Of a stretch of DNA of 64,000 nt, positions 12,504 through 21,831 are shown piece after piece. The notes beneath the pieces are model-generated. The model made no database searches. It was given only the letters and a program-made list of their open reading frames with translations, and was not told where the DNA came from. The DNA comes from Serripes groenlandicus. Lineage: Eukaryota; Mollusca; Bivalvia; Cardiida; Cardiidae. Position 1 is the stretch's first letter; every line of letters starts with the position of its first letter. The stretch covers positions 48,407,102 through 48,471,101 of the forward strand of contig JASEVX010000001.1 of assembly GCA_031761405.1 (NCBI GenBank), written 5' to 3'. The translations under genes and the position numbers were made by a program.

Positions 12504-12733
12504 TTAACCCTTTCCCACATACAACAAATCTGTAGCAGACGACTTTGAAAAACATTTAGACAAAAACCTGAAAAATCTCCATAGAAGATAGCTTAATTGT
12601 TAAATAAAGTTGAAAACATTGTGGCCAAAGGAGAAATTGCTCATCATGAGCAATTTCACCTTTGGCCACAATGATTTCAAAAGTCGTCTGCTGCTATTGC
12701 GTCAAAATGCATCTGCAGGTGGTAAAAGGTTAA
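12504..12733. mobile_element. TTAA MITE
   Basis: 230 bp with both TTAA ends and a very good central hairpin (GGCCAAAGGAGAAATTGCTC / GAGCAATTTCACCTTTGGCC). Confidence 0.88.
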
Positions 12734-13579
12734 ATAATTTTGTATATTTTTAAAGAGATGTTCCATACTTTTGCCTAGACATATTCAAAGTCGTCTGCCG
12801 CAGATTTCTTGTGTGGGCGGCGAGGAATAAAGCACCATTAGACCAGTAAGGATTGTTTATTAAATAACAAAGGATGATTATGCTTCAATGTTTGTCTCTG
12901 TTAACATACTTCACTTGTGAGTTCAAAGCTCAAAAATAAATAGGCTACACATGTTGATCTAAAAGATAATGTTATACACATGATCTTTAAGGGAAGGAGG
13001 TAAATGTGTCACATCCCGTTATAAACAATTGCGAACGTAATGGCTAGATTTGGGGAGAGACGGTTTATATCTATTTTTCACAATGTTTTACAATGTCCAA
13101 CGACATAGACGTCAGCAAATGTAGCTTGCCATGGAAATGTACAACTTACATGGTGTGTTGGTCTATACCCATTCCCTATCTGATGCGTTCTATTTTATAG
13201 TTTAGTGTTTACCTTTACCCTACTTACAGTGTTTTAACCATTCCCCATTGAAAAAGAAATCTGCAGCAGACATCTTCGAAAATATTTAATCAAAATCTCG
13301 AAAAATAAACATATGATTACTGCATGGAGTTGAAAATATTGTGACAAAAGTAGAACTTTCTCACCACGAACAATTTCTTCTTTTTGTCACAATGTGATCA
13401 AAATGCGTGTACTGCAGTGGGCGTCAATATGTGCTTAACATCGTTGAAACTACTAAACATGTATGAAGTAATACAACAGTTGTACTCATTTACGCCGTCT
13501 CATCTTGTTCTCCGTGCATTATGGACTGTAACCAACGATTGATGCGGAACTGTGATAAAAACAAGATTGATAAGTGTAT

Positions 13580-13807
13580 TTCACCATTTCCCACCTGCAG
13601 ACGCATTTTGACGCAATAGCAGCAGACGACTTTTGAAAATGTTGTAGCCAAAGGTGAAATTGCTCATGATCAGAAATTTATCCTTTGGCCACAATGTTTT
13701 CAACTTTATTGAACAATTAAGCTATCATTTAGGGAGATTTTTCAGGTTTTTGTCTAAATGTTTCAAAGTCGTCTGCTGCTGATTTGTTAAATGTGGGAAA
13801 GGGTTAA
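13580..13807. mobile_element. TTAA MITE
   Basis: Left end decayed to TCACCATTTCCC; right end intact GGGAAAGGGTTAA. Confidence 0.8.
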
Positions 13808-14439
13808 GAAAAGAAGCCGGATAAGGGTTATTGAGCATCCTGATTTTAAGTTTAAATGCTGACGTCCCTCTTTTCGTTAAACTTTAATTGAATGGACTTC
13901 AATTATTTTAAATCACCTCTATACGCAGCCCAGATGTCTCTGAACATCTTTAACCGTTCCCCACGTATGCCTAACCCTGAAGAACGTCTTCAACTATATG
14001 TATATTGAATAAGTATACCTTATTTAACCCTCATACGACAATTCTGCAGCAGACGACTTTGAACGTATTTTGTCAAAACAATAGAAAATCTCCATAATTG
14101 AATGGATAACCTATGACAAAAAGTGGAAAACATTGTTGCAAAAGGAGAAATTGCACGTTTTGTGCAATTTCTTCTTTTGTCACTATGTTTTCAAAAAGCC
14201 GCCTGCTGCAGAGGCTTAGAGAGTATTTCAATGTATTTTTTTCAAAATCGTCTCCTGCAGATTTGTCTAATGTGGGGGAGGCGTAATGATTGAAGTGTAA
14301 TGACGTAGTTGTTTAATTAACTTCTGTGGATAAATTCTAGATACAGAGACCGTCGACATAAGTATATTCAACGCATGTATATACTACTGCACTTACTTTG
14401 AATGTACATGTATGTGACATTCAAAGCTTAATTTAAAGT

Positions 14440-14632
14440 TTAACCCTTTCCCTCAATCAACAAATCTGCAGCAGACGACTTTAAATACGTCTCAACAATA
14501 ATATGGAAAAACCTCCCTTAATGAAAACATACTTATTGAATAGAGTTAAAAAACATTGTTTCAAAATGAGAAATCGCTCGCACCGAGCAATGTCTTCTGA
14601 GGCGTCCGAAAGCGTCTAGGTTAAAGGGTTAA
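14440..14632. mobile_element. TTAA MITE, internally deleted
   Basis: Both TTAA ends; about 40 bp shorter than the reference because the right hairpin arm is missing. Confidence 0.82.
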
Positions 14633-14742
14633 AGAAGGCCGTATCCGTGGATAAGGGTGACTGGTACGTTGGTGAATTATTTAATTACGTAAAACGAACT
14701 ATTGTAGAAATCAAGAGTACTTAAGATGGCGGCAGGAATGTC

Positions 14743-14972
14743 TTAACCATTTCCCTCATATAGACGCTTTCTGACGCCTCTGCAGCAGACGGCTTTTTGA
14801 AAACATAGTGACAAAAGAAGAAATTGCACAAAACGTGCAATTTCTCCTTTTGCCACAATGTTTTCCACTTTTTATCATAGGTTATCCATTCAATTATGGA
14901 GATTGTCTATGTTTTGACAAAATACGTTCAAAGTCCTCTGCTGCAGAATTGTCGTATGATGGAAAGGGTTAA
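14743..14972. mobile_element. TTAA MITE, inverted relative to reference
   Basis: 230 bp with TTAA on both sides; reads CATATAGACGCTTTCTGACG from the left, i.e. the reference element in the opposite orientation. Confidence 0.88.
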
Positions 14973-15074
14973 CTGGAGCCGGAATACAGATCTAGGTTTT
15001 ACGTCATTGTGTATTTCCCGTGATTGGTGACTTTGACGTTGTCCCAGATAAGGACGACCATTTAATTGTTTGAT

Positions 15075-15322
15075 TGTAAGGTGTTTGACGCCGCTTTCAA
15101 CATTGTTTCAGTTATATCACGGCGTGTCATGGGTAAGTTGCCCGTACTACTGGTCCATTTATCCTTACATCGGCCAGTCAGTCGTAAAGCTAACCCCGCA
15201 ATCCTGAGCCCCAAGGAGGGCAGCAATTACTACCATTTTAAAGTCTTGGTTGTGACCCGGCCGGGATCGAACCCAAAATCTCCCACTCTACAACTTTACC
15301 ACCGAGGCGGTACGACCTTTTA
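15075..15322 (-). mobile_element. tRNA-derived SINE, antisense
   Basis: Perfect antisense B-box (CCGGGATCGAACCC) in GTGACCCGGCCGGGATCGAA, then CTCTACAACTTTACCACCGA and GGCGG, the reverse of a tRNA-like head. The body to its left contains TATATCACGGCG and GGGTAAGTTGCCCG. Confidence 0.82.
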
Positions 15323-15921
15323 AAAACATTGTTGGAGGAAATAAGTAATTGCCCAATGTTTCCTCTTCCTGCAATGTTATCAATAATATAGCATTCTTTA
15401 ACCTTATTCAACATTCGACAAACCAGCAGCAGTCTACTTTGAAAACATCTAAATATGTGGAAATATCTTTTATTGAATGCTAATATATACAGGGTGTCCG
15501 AAAAGAAAGGTAACACTTTCATACATCAACAACTTTTTTTTGCTTTTAGATACAAATATTAAAATTCATACAGTTATAGAAATAAGATGAAAGTTGTTAG
15601 AGAACAAATTTGAGGTCAATATAATGATAAATAAAATATAAGAATAGTGTTGAAAATAATTTGACAAAAGGAGAACTTTTTCACCATGAGCGATTTCTCC
15701 TTACGTCGCAATCATTTCACAAGTTCTCTGCTGCAGAGGTGTCCAATTGCGTCTGCAAATTGGAAATGGTGAACAACTATTTAAAGGTTGTCTAGATATT
15801 ATATGGTGTGTATGTGTTGTTGTTTTTTATTTTTTACATTCTATAAACAAACGAATTTTGAACGAGTCAATACAGTGTTACGCGACACATGTTCTATACG
15901 TGACGAATATGGGCTGTGTTA

Positions 15922-15995
15922 TTGGTTTCATATCGCAGCGGACAGGACAGATGATATATTGATTTCATATCGCGGCGGACAGGACAGATGATATT
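15922..15995. repeat. 37-bp tandem duplication
   Basis: TTGGTTTCATATCGCAGCGG and TTGATTTCATATCGCGGCGG start two units of 37 bp that both end ACAGGACAGATGATAT, with few differences. Confidence 0.85.
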
Positions 15996-17047
15996 CGTCC
16001 CGATCCTTATATTTACATCAAGATAAATATATAAGGTATGAAACCCATACCACCACACCATTATAGTTAAATCGTTAATCTACGTATTTCCTGGTAAAAT
16101 ACCGGGTCGTGTCCAAAGGATGTGTTTGTGTCAAATAGTACAGGCTATCATCAAATGTTGTAATATTAAACATCCCTTGCTTTTCTAGATGTTCTAATAC
16201 AGATACAGAGAGTTGACGCATCTGCAGCGGACAACTTTTGAAATCGTTGTGATGAAAGAGAGGAAAATTGCTGGAAATTAGCAAATTACTTCTTTTGCCA
16301 CATGGGCTTCCGATTTTCACTGTTATGCGTGTTCAAAGCAGATGACCTATTGCGCAAGACTAAATGAAAAGCCAACCAACAGAGATCTAGGGCGGATTCC
16401 GATTGTGCTTATACACCGAGTGCTGGGCGAGTGGTAGTCAAAATGCTGCACTTTGATTGGTTGTTTCTGCTAGCACATGTATAAGTGATCGGCATGTTTG
16501 GACAATTAAAATACGCCCGATCCTGTGTGCTTTCTGATTTAGGTCTTTTCGATCAACAGAAAGTCTTTTTAACTTTTTAGAAATATGAGAAAGGACATTT
16601 TGTAATTCACACAGGTAGTTGATTTTACACTTTCCCAAATGTAAACCCCTTTTTACCCATCTACATCAGACGAATTTTTGAAAAGTTAGTGACAAAAGGA
16701 GAAAGTGCTCATAATCAGCAAACTGGCATAAAGCAGTTTTTGACTTTCGACAAGTATAGGAACATTTGTTGATTGAACTTGAACCGTCTACCGCTGGATT
16801 GACAATCCTCTCCATTTTCATTTAGCTATAGCGACATAGCAGATGGGTTATTGCACAACATCGCTTATCTATGAACAAGGGATTAAATATGTTGTGACTG
16901 GTGCACTTTCACTTTTCGGAGGGTTTGCCTTAATTCATATGAATTTTATTTAGACGTGTTCCATATGTTTGCCAAGATGTTTTAAGTCATCGGCTGCATA
17001 ACTCTTGTAGGAGGGAAAGGGTAAATCAGAAGCATGGAAGGATAGGC
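15996..17047. other. No gene recognised; MITE debris
   Basis: Degraded TTAA MITE pieces at about 16200-16320 and 16640-17010 in otherwise unremarkable sequence. Confidence 0.45.
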
Positions 17048-17247
17048 TTAATATTTTCCCACATATAGACGCTTTCAGACGCCTCTGCAGCAAAAGACTT
17101 TTAAAAACATTGACAAAAGGAAATAAATGCTAAAAACGAGCAATTTCTTCTTTTGCCAGTGTTTTCAACTTTATTCAATTATTAAAGTAGAATTTTTATA
17201 GAGATGTTTCTTCTGCTGCAGATTAATTGTATATGTGAAAGGGTTAA
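17048..17247. mobile_element. TTAA MITE
   Basis: TTAATATTTTCCC left, GTGAAAGGGTTAA right; inverted orientation; central hairpin still visible. Confidence 0.78.
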
Positions 17248-17590
17248 GGTAGGTGTTCGTGTGGCGCGGCTGAAATTATGCCCAATTGTACTATTCATAA
17301 ACAGTACATCAATATTTCGCTGTCATTGTCTAAGTAAAAACGGTCACCAAACAAGGATAAAAGATAAAAAAACATTCATAAAATATTCAACTCTAATTGG
17401 TCACTTATACATGTATCAACGCAATGAATTAAACCCTTTTAATTAATTATAAAAATCTGTAGCCATGAAAAGATCCATCGAACTAGCTCATAGCATTGGT
17501 TCGTGTAGTCTGACACTAACGAGATTTGGCGCATCTACAAAGGACATCTTTTGAAATCATCCTGGAAAACGAAGAAATTGCTTGACACTG

Positions 17591-19362
17591 GGAATGAGGG
17601 TTAATCAAAATGTTGATGGGGTTCAACATTCACTTTATACCGGGGATGAGGGTTAATCAAAATGTTGATGGGGTTCAACATTCACTTTATACTGGGAATG
17701 AGGGTTAATCAAAATGTAAATGGGGTTCAACATTTACTTTATACTGGGACTGAGGGTTAATCAAAACGTTGATGAGGTTCAACATTCACTTTATACTAGG
17801 GATGAGGGTTAATCAAAACGTTGATGGGGTTCAACATTCACTTTATACTGGGAATGAGGGTTAATTAAAACTTTGATGGGGTTCAGCGTTCACTTTATAC
17901 TGGGAATGCGGGTTAATCAAAATGTTGATGAGGTTCAACATTCACTTTATACTGGGAATGAGGTTTAATCAAAATGTTGATGGGGTTCAGTGTTCACTTT
18001 ATACTGGGAATGAGGGTTAATCAAAACGTTGATGAGGTTCAACATTCACTTTATACTGGGAATGAGGGTTTATCAAAATGTTGATGAGGTTCAACATTCA
18101 CTTTTTACTGGGAATGAGGGTTATTCAAAACGTTGATGGGGTTCAACATTCACTTTATACTGCGAATGAGGGTTATTCAAAATGTTGATGGGGTTCAACA
18201 TTCACTTTATACTGGGACTGAGGGTTAATCAAAACGTTGATGAGGTTCAACATTCACTTTATTATGGGAATGAGGGTTAATCAAAATGTTGATGGGGTTC
18301 AACATTCACTTTTTACTGGGAATGAGGGTTATAAAAAACGTTGATGGGGCTCAACATTCACTTTATTATGGGAATGAGGGTTAATCAAATTGTAAATGTG
18401 GTTCAACATTCACTTTATACTGGGAATGAGGGTTAATCAAAACGTTAATGGGGTTCAGTGTTCACTTTATACTGGGAATGAGGGTTAATCAAAATGTTGA
18501 TGAGGTTCAACATTCACTTTATACTGGGAATGAGGGTTAATCAAAACGTTGATGGGGTTCAACATTCACTTTATACTGGGACTGAGGGTTAATCAAAACG
18601 TTGATGAGGTTCAACATTCACTTTATATTAGGGATGAGGGTTAATCAAAACGTTGATGGGGTTCAACATTCACTTTATACTGGGAATGAGGGTTAATCAA
18701 AACGTGGATGGGTTTCAACATTCACTTTATACTAGGAATGTTGGTTAATCAAAATGTAAATGGGGTTCAACATTCACTTTATACTGGGAATGAGGGTTAA
18801 TCAAAATGTAAATGAGGTTCAACATTCACTTTATACTGGGAATGAGGGTTAATCAAAATGTAAATGAGGTTCAACATTCACTTTATACTGGGAATGAGGG
18901 TTAATCAAAATGTTGATGGGGTTCACCATTAACTTTATACTAGGAATGAGGGTTAATCAAAATGTTGATGGGGCTCAACATTCACTTAATACAGGGACTG
19001 AGTGTTAATCAAATTGTTGATGGGGTTCAACATTCATTTTATACTGGGAATGAGGGTTAATCAAAATGTTGATGAGGGTTCAACATTCACATTATACTAT
19101 GGGTGTGGGTTATTCAAAATTTTGATGGGGTTCAAACATTCACTTAACAATTTGGAAAGAGGGTTAATTAAAATGTTGATGGAGTATAACATTCATTTTA
19201 TACTGGGGGAAGAGTGTTAATAAAAATGTAGATTGGGTTCAACAATCACTTTATACTGTGGGTGTGGGTTATTCAAAATGTTGATGGGGTTCAAACATTT
19301 ACTTTATACTTTGGAAAGAGGGTTAATTAAAATATTGATGGGGTTTAACATTCACTTTATGA
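17591..19362. repeat. 52-bp minisatellite, about 34 copies, inside a MITE
   Basis: Monomer GGGAATGAGGGTTAATCAAA, ATGTTGATGGGGTTCAACAT, TCACTTTATACT. Units at the right end (after 19000) are more diverged and vary in length. The left flank (17520-17590) resembles the left half of the TTAA MITE (GGCGCATCTNC...CTTTTGAAATCAT...GAAGAAATTGCT) and the right flank (19380-19425) its right end (GATTTGTTGTATG, GGAAAGGG). Confidence 0.95.
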
Positions 19363-19496
19363 GGGTTTTATTTTTATTCTATTTAAGTCTTTTGCTGAAG
19401 ATTTGTTGTATGAAGGAAAGGGCTTATCCTTTTACTCACACAGATGCTTTCTAGTGCCTCTGCAGCAGTTTCTTTTGAATATGTGTAACTGTTTTT

Positions 19497-19588
19497 GAGA
19501 TATGAGGTAAGGTTGAAGTATTGTGAAGACAACGATGATGCCAAGGGTATCACAATAGCCGAACTTTTTCCTTCGAAAAACAGACGAG
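19497..19588. mobile_element. 3' fragment of a pearl-like element
   Basis: GAGATATGAGGTAAGGTTGA ... GATGCCAAGGGTATCACAAT ... TTCGAAAAACAGACGAGG matches the 3' end of the copies at 41166 and 51175. Confidence 0.7.
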
Positions 19589-19589
19589 G

Positions 19590-20167
19590 TAGAAATGGTA
19601 AAATAATTATCACAAGATTCCTTGTATAAGTTACAGTGCAATGTATCCAAAGCAACACTTGGAAAAAAAATGTAATGCAACTTTTTCTATAGAAGTGATG
19701 CACTCTTAATGTTAGTTCTTTCCGTAACAGAAACACTTTATGACACATCTGAATTAGACAGCATTGGAAAATTTAGGTAAAAGAGAAAATTTCTCTTTGC
19801 AACAATACAGTCCATCCAAATATTACCCTTCCTTCTATCTACAATTTTCACTTGTTTGTTTTAAAGTCAGATGAAAGATCTACCTTTTCCAACATGCAGA
19901 AGCAACTTGATACATATGCAGCAGAAGACCTTTAAAAACATTGTAACAAAAGGAGAAAATGCTCATAATGAGCAATATCTCCTTTTGACACAATGTGTCA
20001 TATTCTATGACTCTTTTCAATGATTATATTTTCATTTACACAGATGTTCAGATTTTCCGATGCGTCTCCCTTTAGTTCTGCTCATGTGTATCAACAGAAA
20101 TGAAACACAGATGACTTTAAAGATTTCCACAGCTCTTGAGTTTGTTAGGAAATAAGGGACTTTTTCT
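19590..20167. other. No gene recognised; MITE debris
   Basis: A MITE remnant with a good hairpin at about 19900-20000; the rest is unremarkable. Confidence 0.45.
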
Positions 20168-20397
20168 TTAACCCTTTTCCCCATACGACAATTCTGCAGC
20201 AGACGACTTTGAACGTATTTTGTCAAAACATAGAAAATCTCCATAATTGAATGGATAACCTATGACTAAAAGTGGAAAACCTTGTGGCAAAAGGAGAAAT
20301 TGCACGTTTTGTGCAATTTCTTCTTTTGTCACTATGTTTTCAAAAAGCTGTCTGCTGCAGAGGCGTCCGAAAGCGTTTATATGAGGGAAAGGGTTAA
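20168..20397. mobile_element. TTAA MITE, piggyBac-like, reference full-length copy
   Basis: 230 bp between TTAA duplications. The ends are inverted: TTAACCC(T)TTTCCC and GGGAAAGGGTTAA. CTGCAGCAGACGACTTTGAA lies inside the left end and its inverse (TCTGCTGCAGAGGCG) inside the right. The centre is a hairpin: GGCAAAAGGAGAAATTGCAC, loop, GTGCAATTTCTTCTTTTGTC. No ORF. TTAA targeting and a CCCTTT start are typical of piggyBac-type elements, hence the inferred family. This copy serves as reference for the other entries called 'TTAA MITE'. Besides those listed, degraded copies are recognisable at roughly 1-155, 13230-13440, 14023-14215, 16640-17010, 19880-20000, 21960-22168, 23374-23810, 24035-24265, 24628-24796, 26380-26595, 26898-27118, 29620-29810, 29900-30045, 31083-31228, 37223-37375, 38210-38390, 39370-40070, 41505-41820, 42280-42700, 43930-44157, 44930-45143, 46527-46758, 48540-48725, 48990-49197, 54365-55200, 55513-55743, 55830-56015, 58880-59120, 59700-59930, 62400-62815, 63040-63235 and 63665-63765. 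Confidence 0.9.
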
Positions 20398-20840
20398 GAT
20401 CATATCTATACATAATCTGACTATTGTCTTAAATACTCAAAAATTGAGAAAATAATTTGGAAATGAAAACAAATATTCTTCATAAATCATATTGGCAAAT
20501 TTTAATATATACTTTAGTTACTATAAAACACTATTTATTCAGGTTAGATTAATTTTCGCTTATATTTGCGAATTGATTTCCGCGCGAATTCATAATCATG
20601 TCCGGGGTTTAGACAAACAAATATGCTACTTTAGCCGATGATGATAAAACATTAACGGTCTTCACTAAATTTTAACGGGTAGACTGCTATCTACATTGAG
20701 TGTTAATAACTTGGAACAAACCAGTTAGGCATTACAATACACACAGTATCCGATGAAATTCTTTTGTTAATATTGTCTATATTTCACACCCAACAGGAAA
20801 AGGGCAATAACCTTTATTTGGACATGATTTCAAAAGCCAA

Positions 20841-20846
20841 TTTATT
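20841..20846 (-). promoter_or_regulatory. DHX57: Candidate polyadenylation signal AATAAA
   Basis: First canonical hexamer downstream of the DHX57 stop on the minus strand, just past the end of the tandem array. A second one is at 20813-20818. Positional evidence only. Confidence 0.3.
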
Positions 20847-21687
20847 ATCTCCCTTCAATGAATTTGGGCTAACCTTTTTTCAACAACCATTTGAAGTGTT
20901 TCTTTTTCATTCTTTCATTTCACTGTGTAGTTATTCAGAGTATGGTAGAATTAATACTCCAAATTCCACAAGGGCATGCACACAAGTCCATGTGAGGATT
21001 TTCTTTTACATTCTTTCATTTCACTGTCCCAAGGGCATGCACACAAGTCCATGTGAGGATTTTCTTTTTCATTCTGTCATTTCACTGTGTAGATATTAAG
21101 GGTACTATAGTACTAATAATCCTACTTCCACGAGGGCATGCACACAAGTCCATGTGAGGATTTTCTTTTGCATTCTGTCATTTCACTGTGTAGATATCAA
21201 GGGTACTATAGTACTAATAATCCTACTTCCACGAGGGCATGCACACAAGTCCATGTGAGGATTTTCTTTTTCATTCTGTCATTTCACTGTGTAGATATCA
21301 AGCGTACTATAGTACTAATAATCCTACTTCCACGAGGGCATGCATACAAGTCCATGTGAGGATTTTCTTATTCATTCTGTCATTTCACTGTGTAGATATC
21401 ATGCGTACTATAGTACTAATAATCCTACTTCCACGAGGGCATGCACACAAGTCCATGTGAGGATTTTCTTTTTCATTCTGTCATTTCACTGTGTAGATAT
21501 CAAGCGTACTATAGTACTAATAATCCTACTTCCACGAGGGCATGCACACAAGTCCATGTGAGGATTTTCTTTTTCATTCTGTCATTTCGCTGTGTAGATA
21601 TCAAGCGTACTATAGTACTAATAATCCTACTTCCACGAGGGCATGCACACAAGTCCATGTGAGGATTTTCTTTTTCATTCTGTCATT
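20841..21687 (-). other. DHX57: Predicted DHX57 3' UTR, mostly the 101-bp array
   Basis: Between the TGA at 21688-21690 and the first good AATAAA on the minus strand (20841-20846) lies about 840 nt, nearly all of it array. If that signal is used, the mature mRNA would carry about eight repeats of its own C-terminal coding sequence in its 3' UTR. The boundary is an inference; an earlier non-canonical signal is possible. Confidence 0.4.
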
Positions 21688-21787
21688 TCACTGTGTAGAT
21701 ATCAAGCGTACTATAGTACTAATAATCCTACTTCCACGAGGGCATGCACACAAGTCCATGTTAGGGTTTTCTATTTTATCTGACAGC
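20886..21787 (-). repeat. 101-bp minisatellite made of the DHX57 terminal coding tail
   Basis: Units begin at exactly 101-bp spacing (21128, 21229, 21330, 21431, 21532, 21633 and the exon's own copy at 21734). Two older, shorter and more diverged units lie at about 20890-21060. Read on the minus strand, each unit contains codons for MDLCACPRG...ISTQ and the TGA, plus about 30 nt that resemble the upstream exon codons (ENPHM). Units differ by a few substitutions. The exon copy is joined to unique exon sequence at about 21760-21790. Confidence 0.95.
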
Positions 21788-21831
21788 AGTTGATCAAGTT
21801 CAAGTCTTAATTCCCTTACCAGTTCTGCCAC
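21688..21831 (-). CDS. DHX57: DHX57 window exon 25, C-terminus and stop
   Basis: Residues 1228-1274 then [23 protein letters not shown] continues with [13 protein letters not shown] and ends [14 protein letters not shown], closely matching the vertebrate C-terminus (DLCTCPRG...VTTQ). Acceptor AATATTTGCAG. The last ~25 codons and the stop are the first unit of a 101-bp tandem array running downstream to about 20890, so this exon is both coding sequence and repeat monomer. Confidence 0.95.
   Translation of the reverse strand: MAELVRELRLELDQLLSDKIENPNMDLCACPRGSRIISTIVRLISTQ

Noticed and set aside
15240..15322. Possible tRNA gene (also 9200-9275, 11229-11335, 22680-22735, 63380-63430)
   Set aside because: Box-like motifs are present but the cloverleaf is incomplete and each is joined to a shared SINE body.
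15484..15620. Mariner/Tc1-like terminal repeat (CAGGGTGTCCGAAAAG)
   Set aside because: Only one end-like motif seen; no partner terminus or transposase fragment found nearby.
19383..19748. 121-codon minus-strand frame
   Set aside because: Covers a MITE end and a pearl-like 3' fragment; no coding signal.
20764..21793. Plus-strand 73-83 codon open frames repeating every 101 bp
   Set aside because: Antisense shadows of the tandem DHX57 tail; the real coding frame is on the minus strand.
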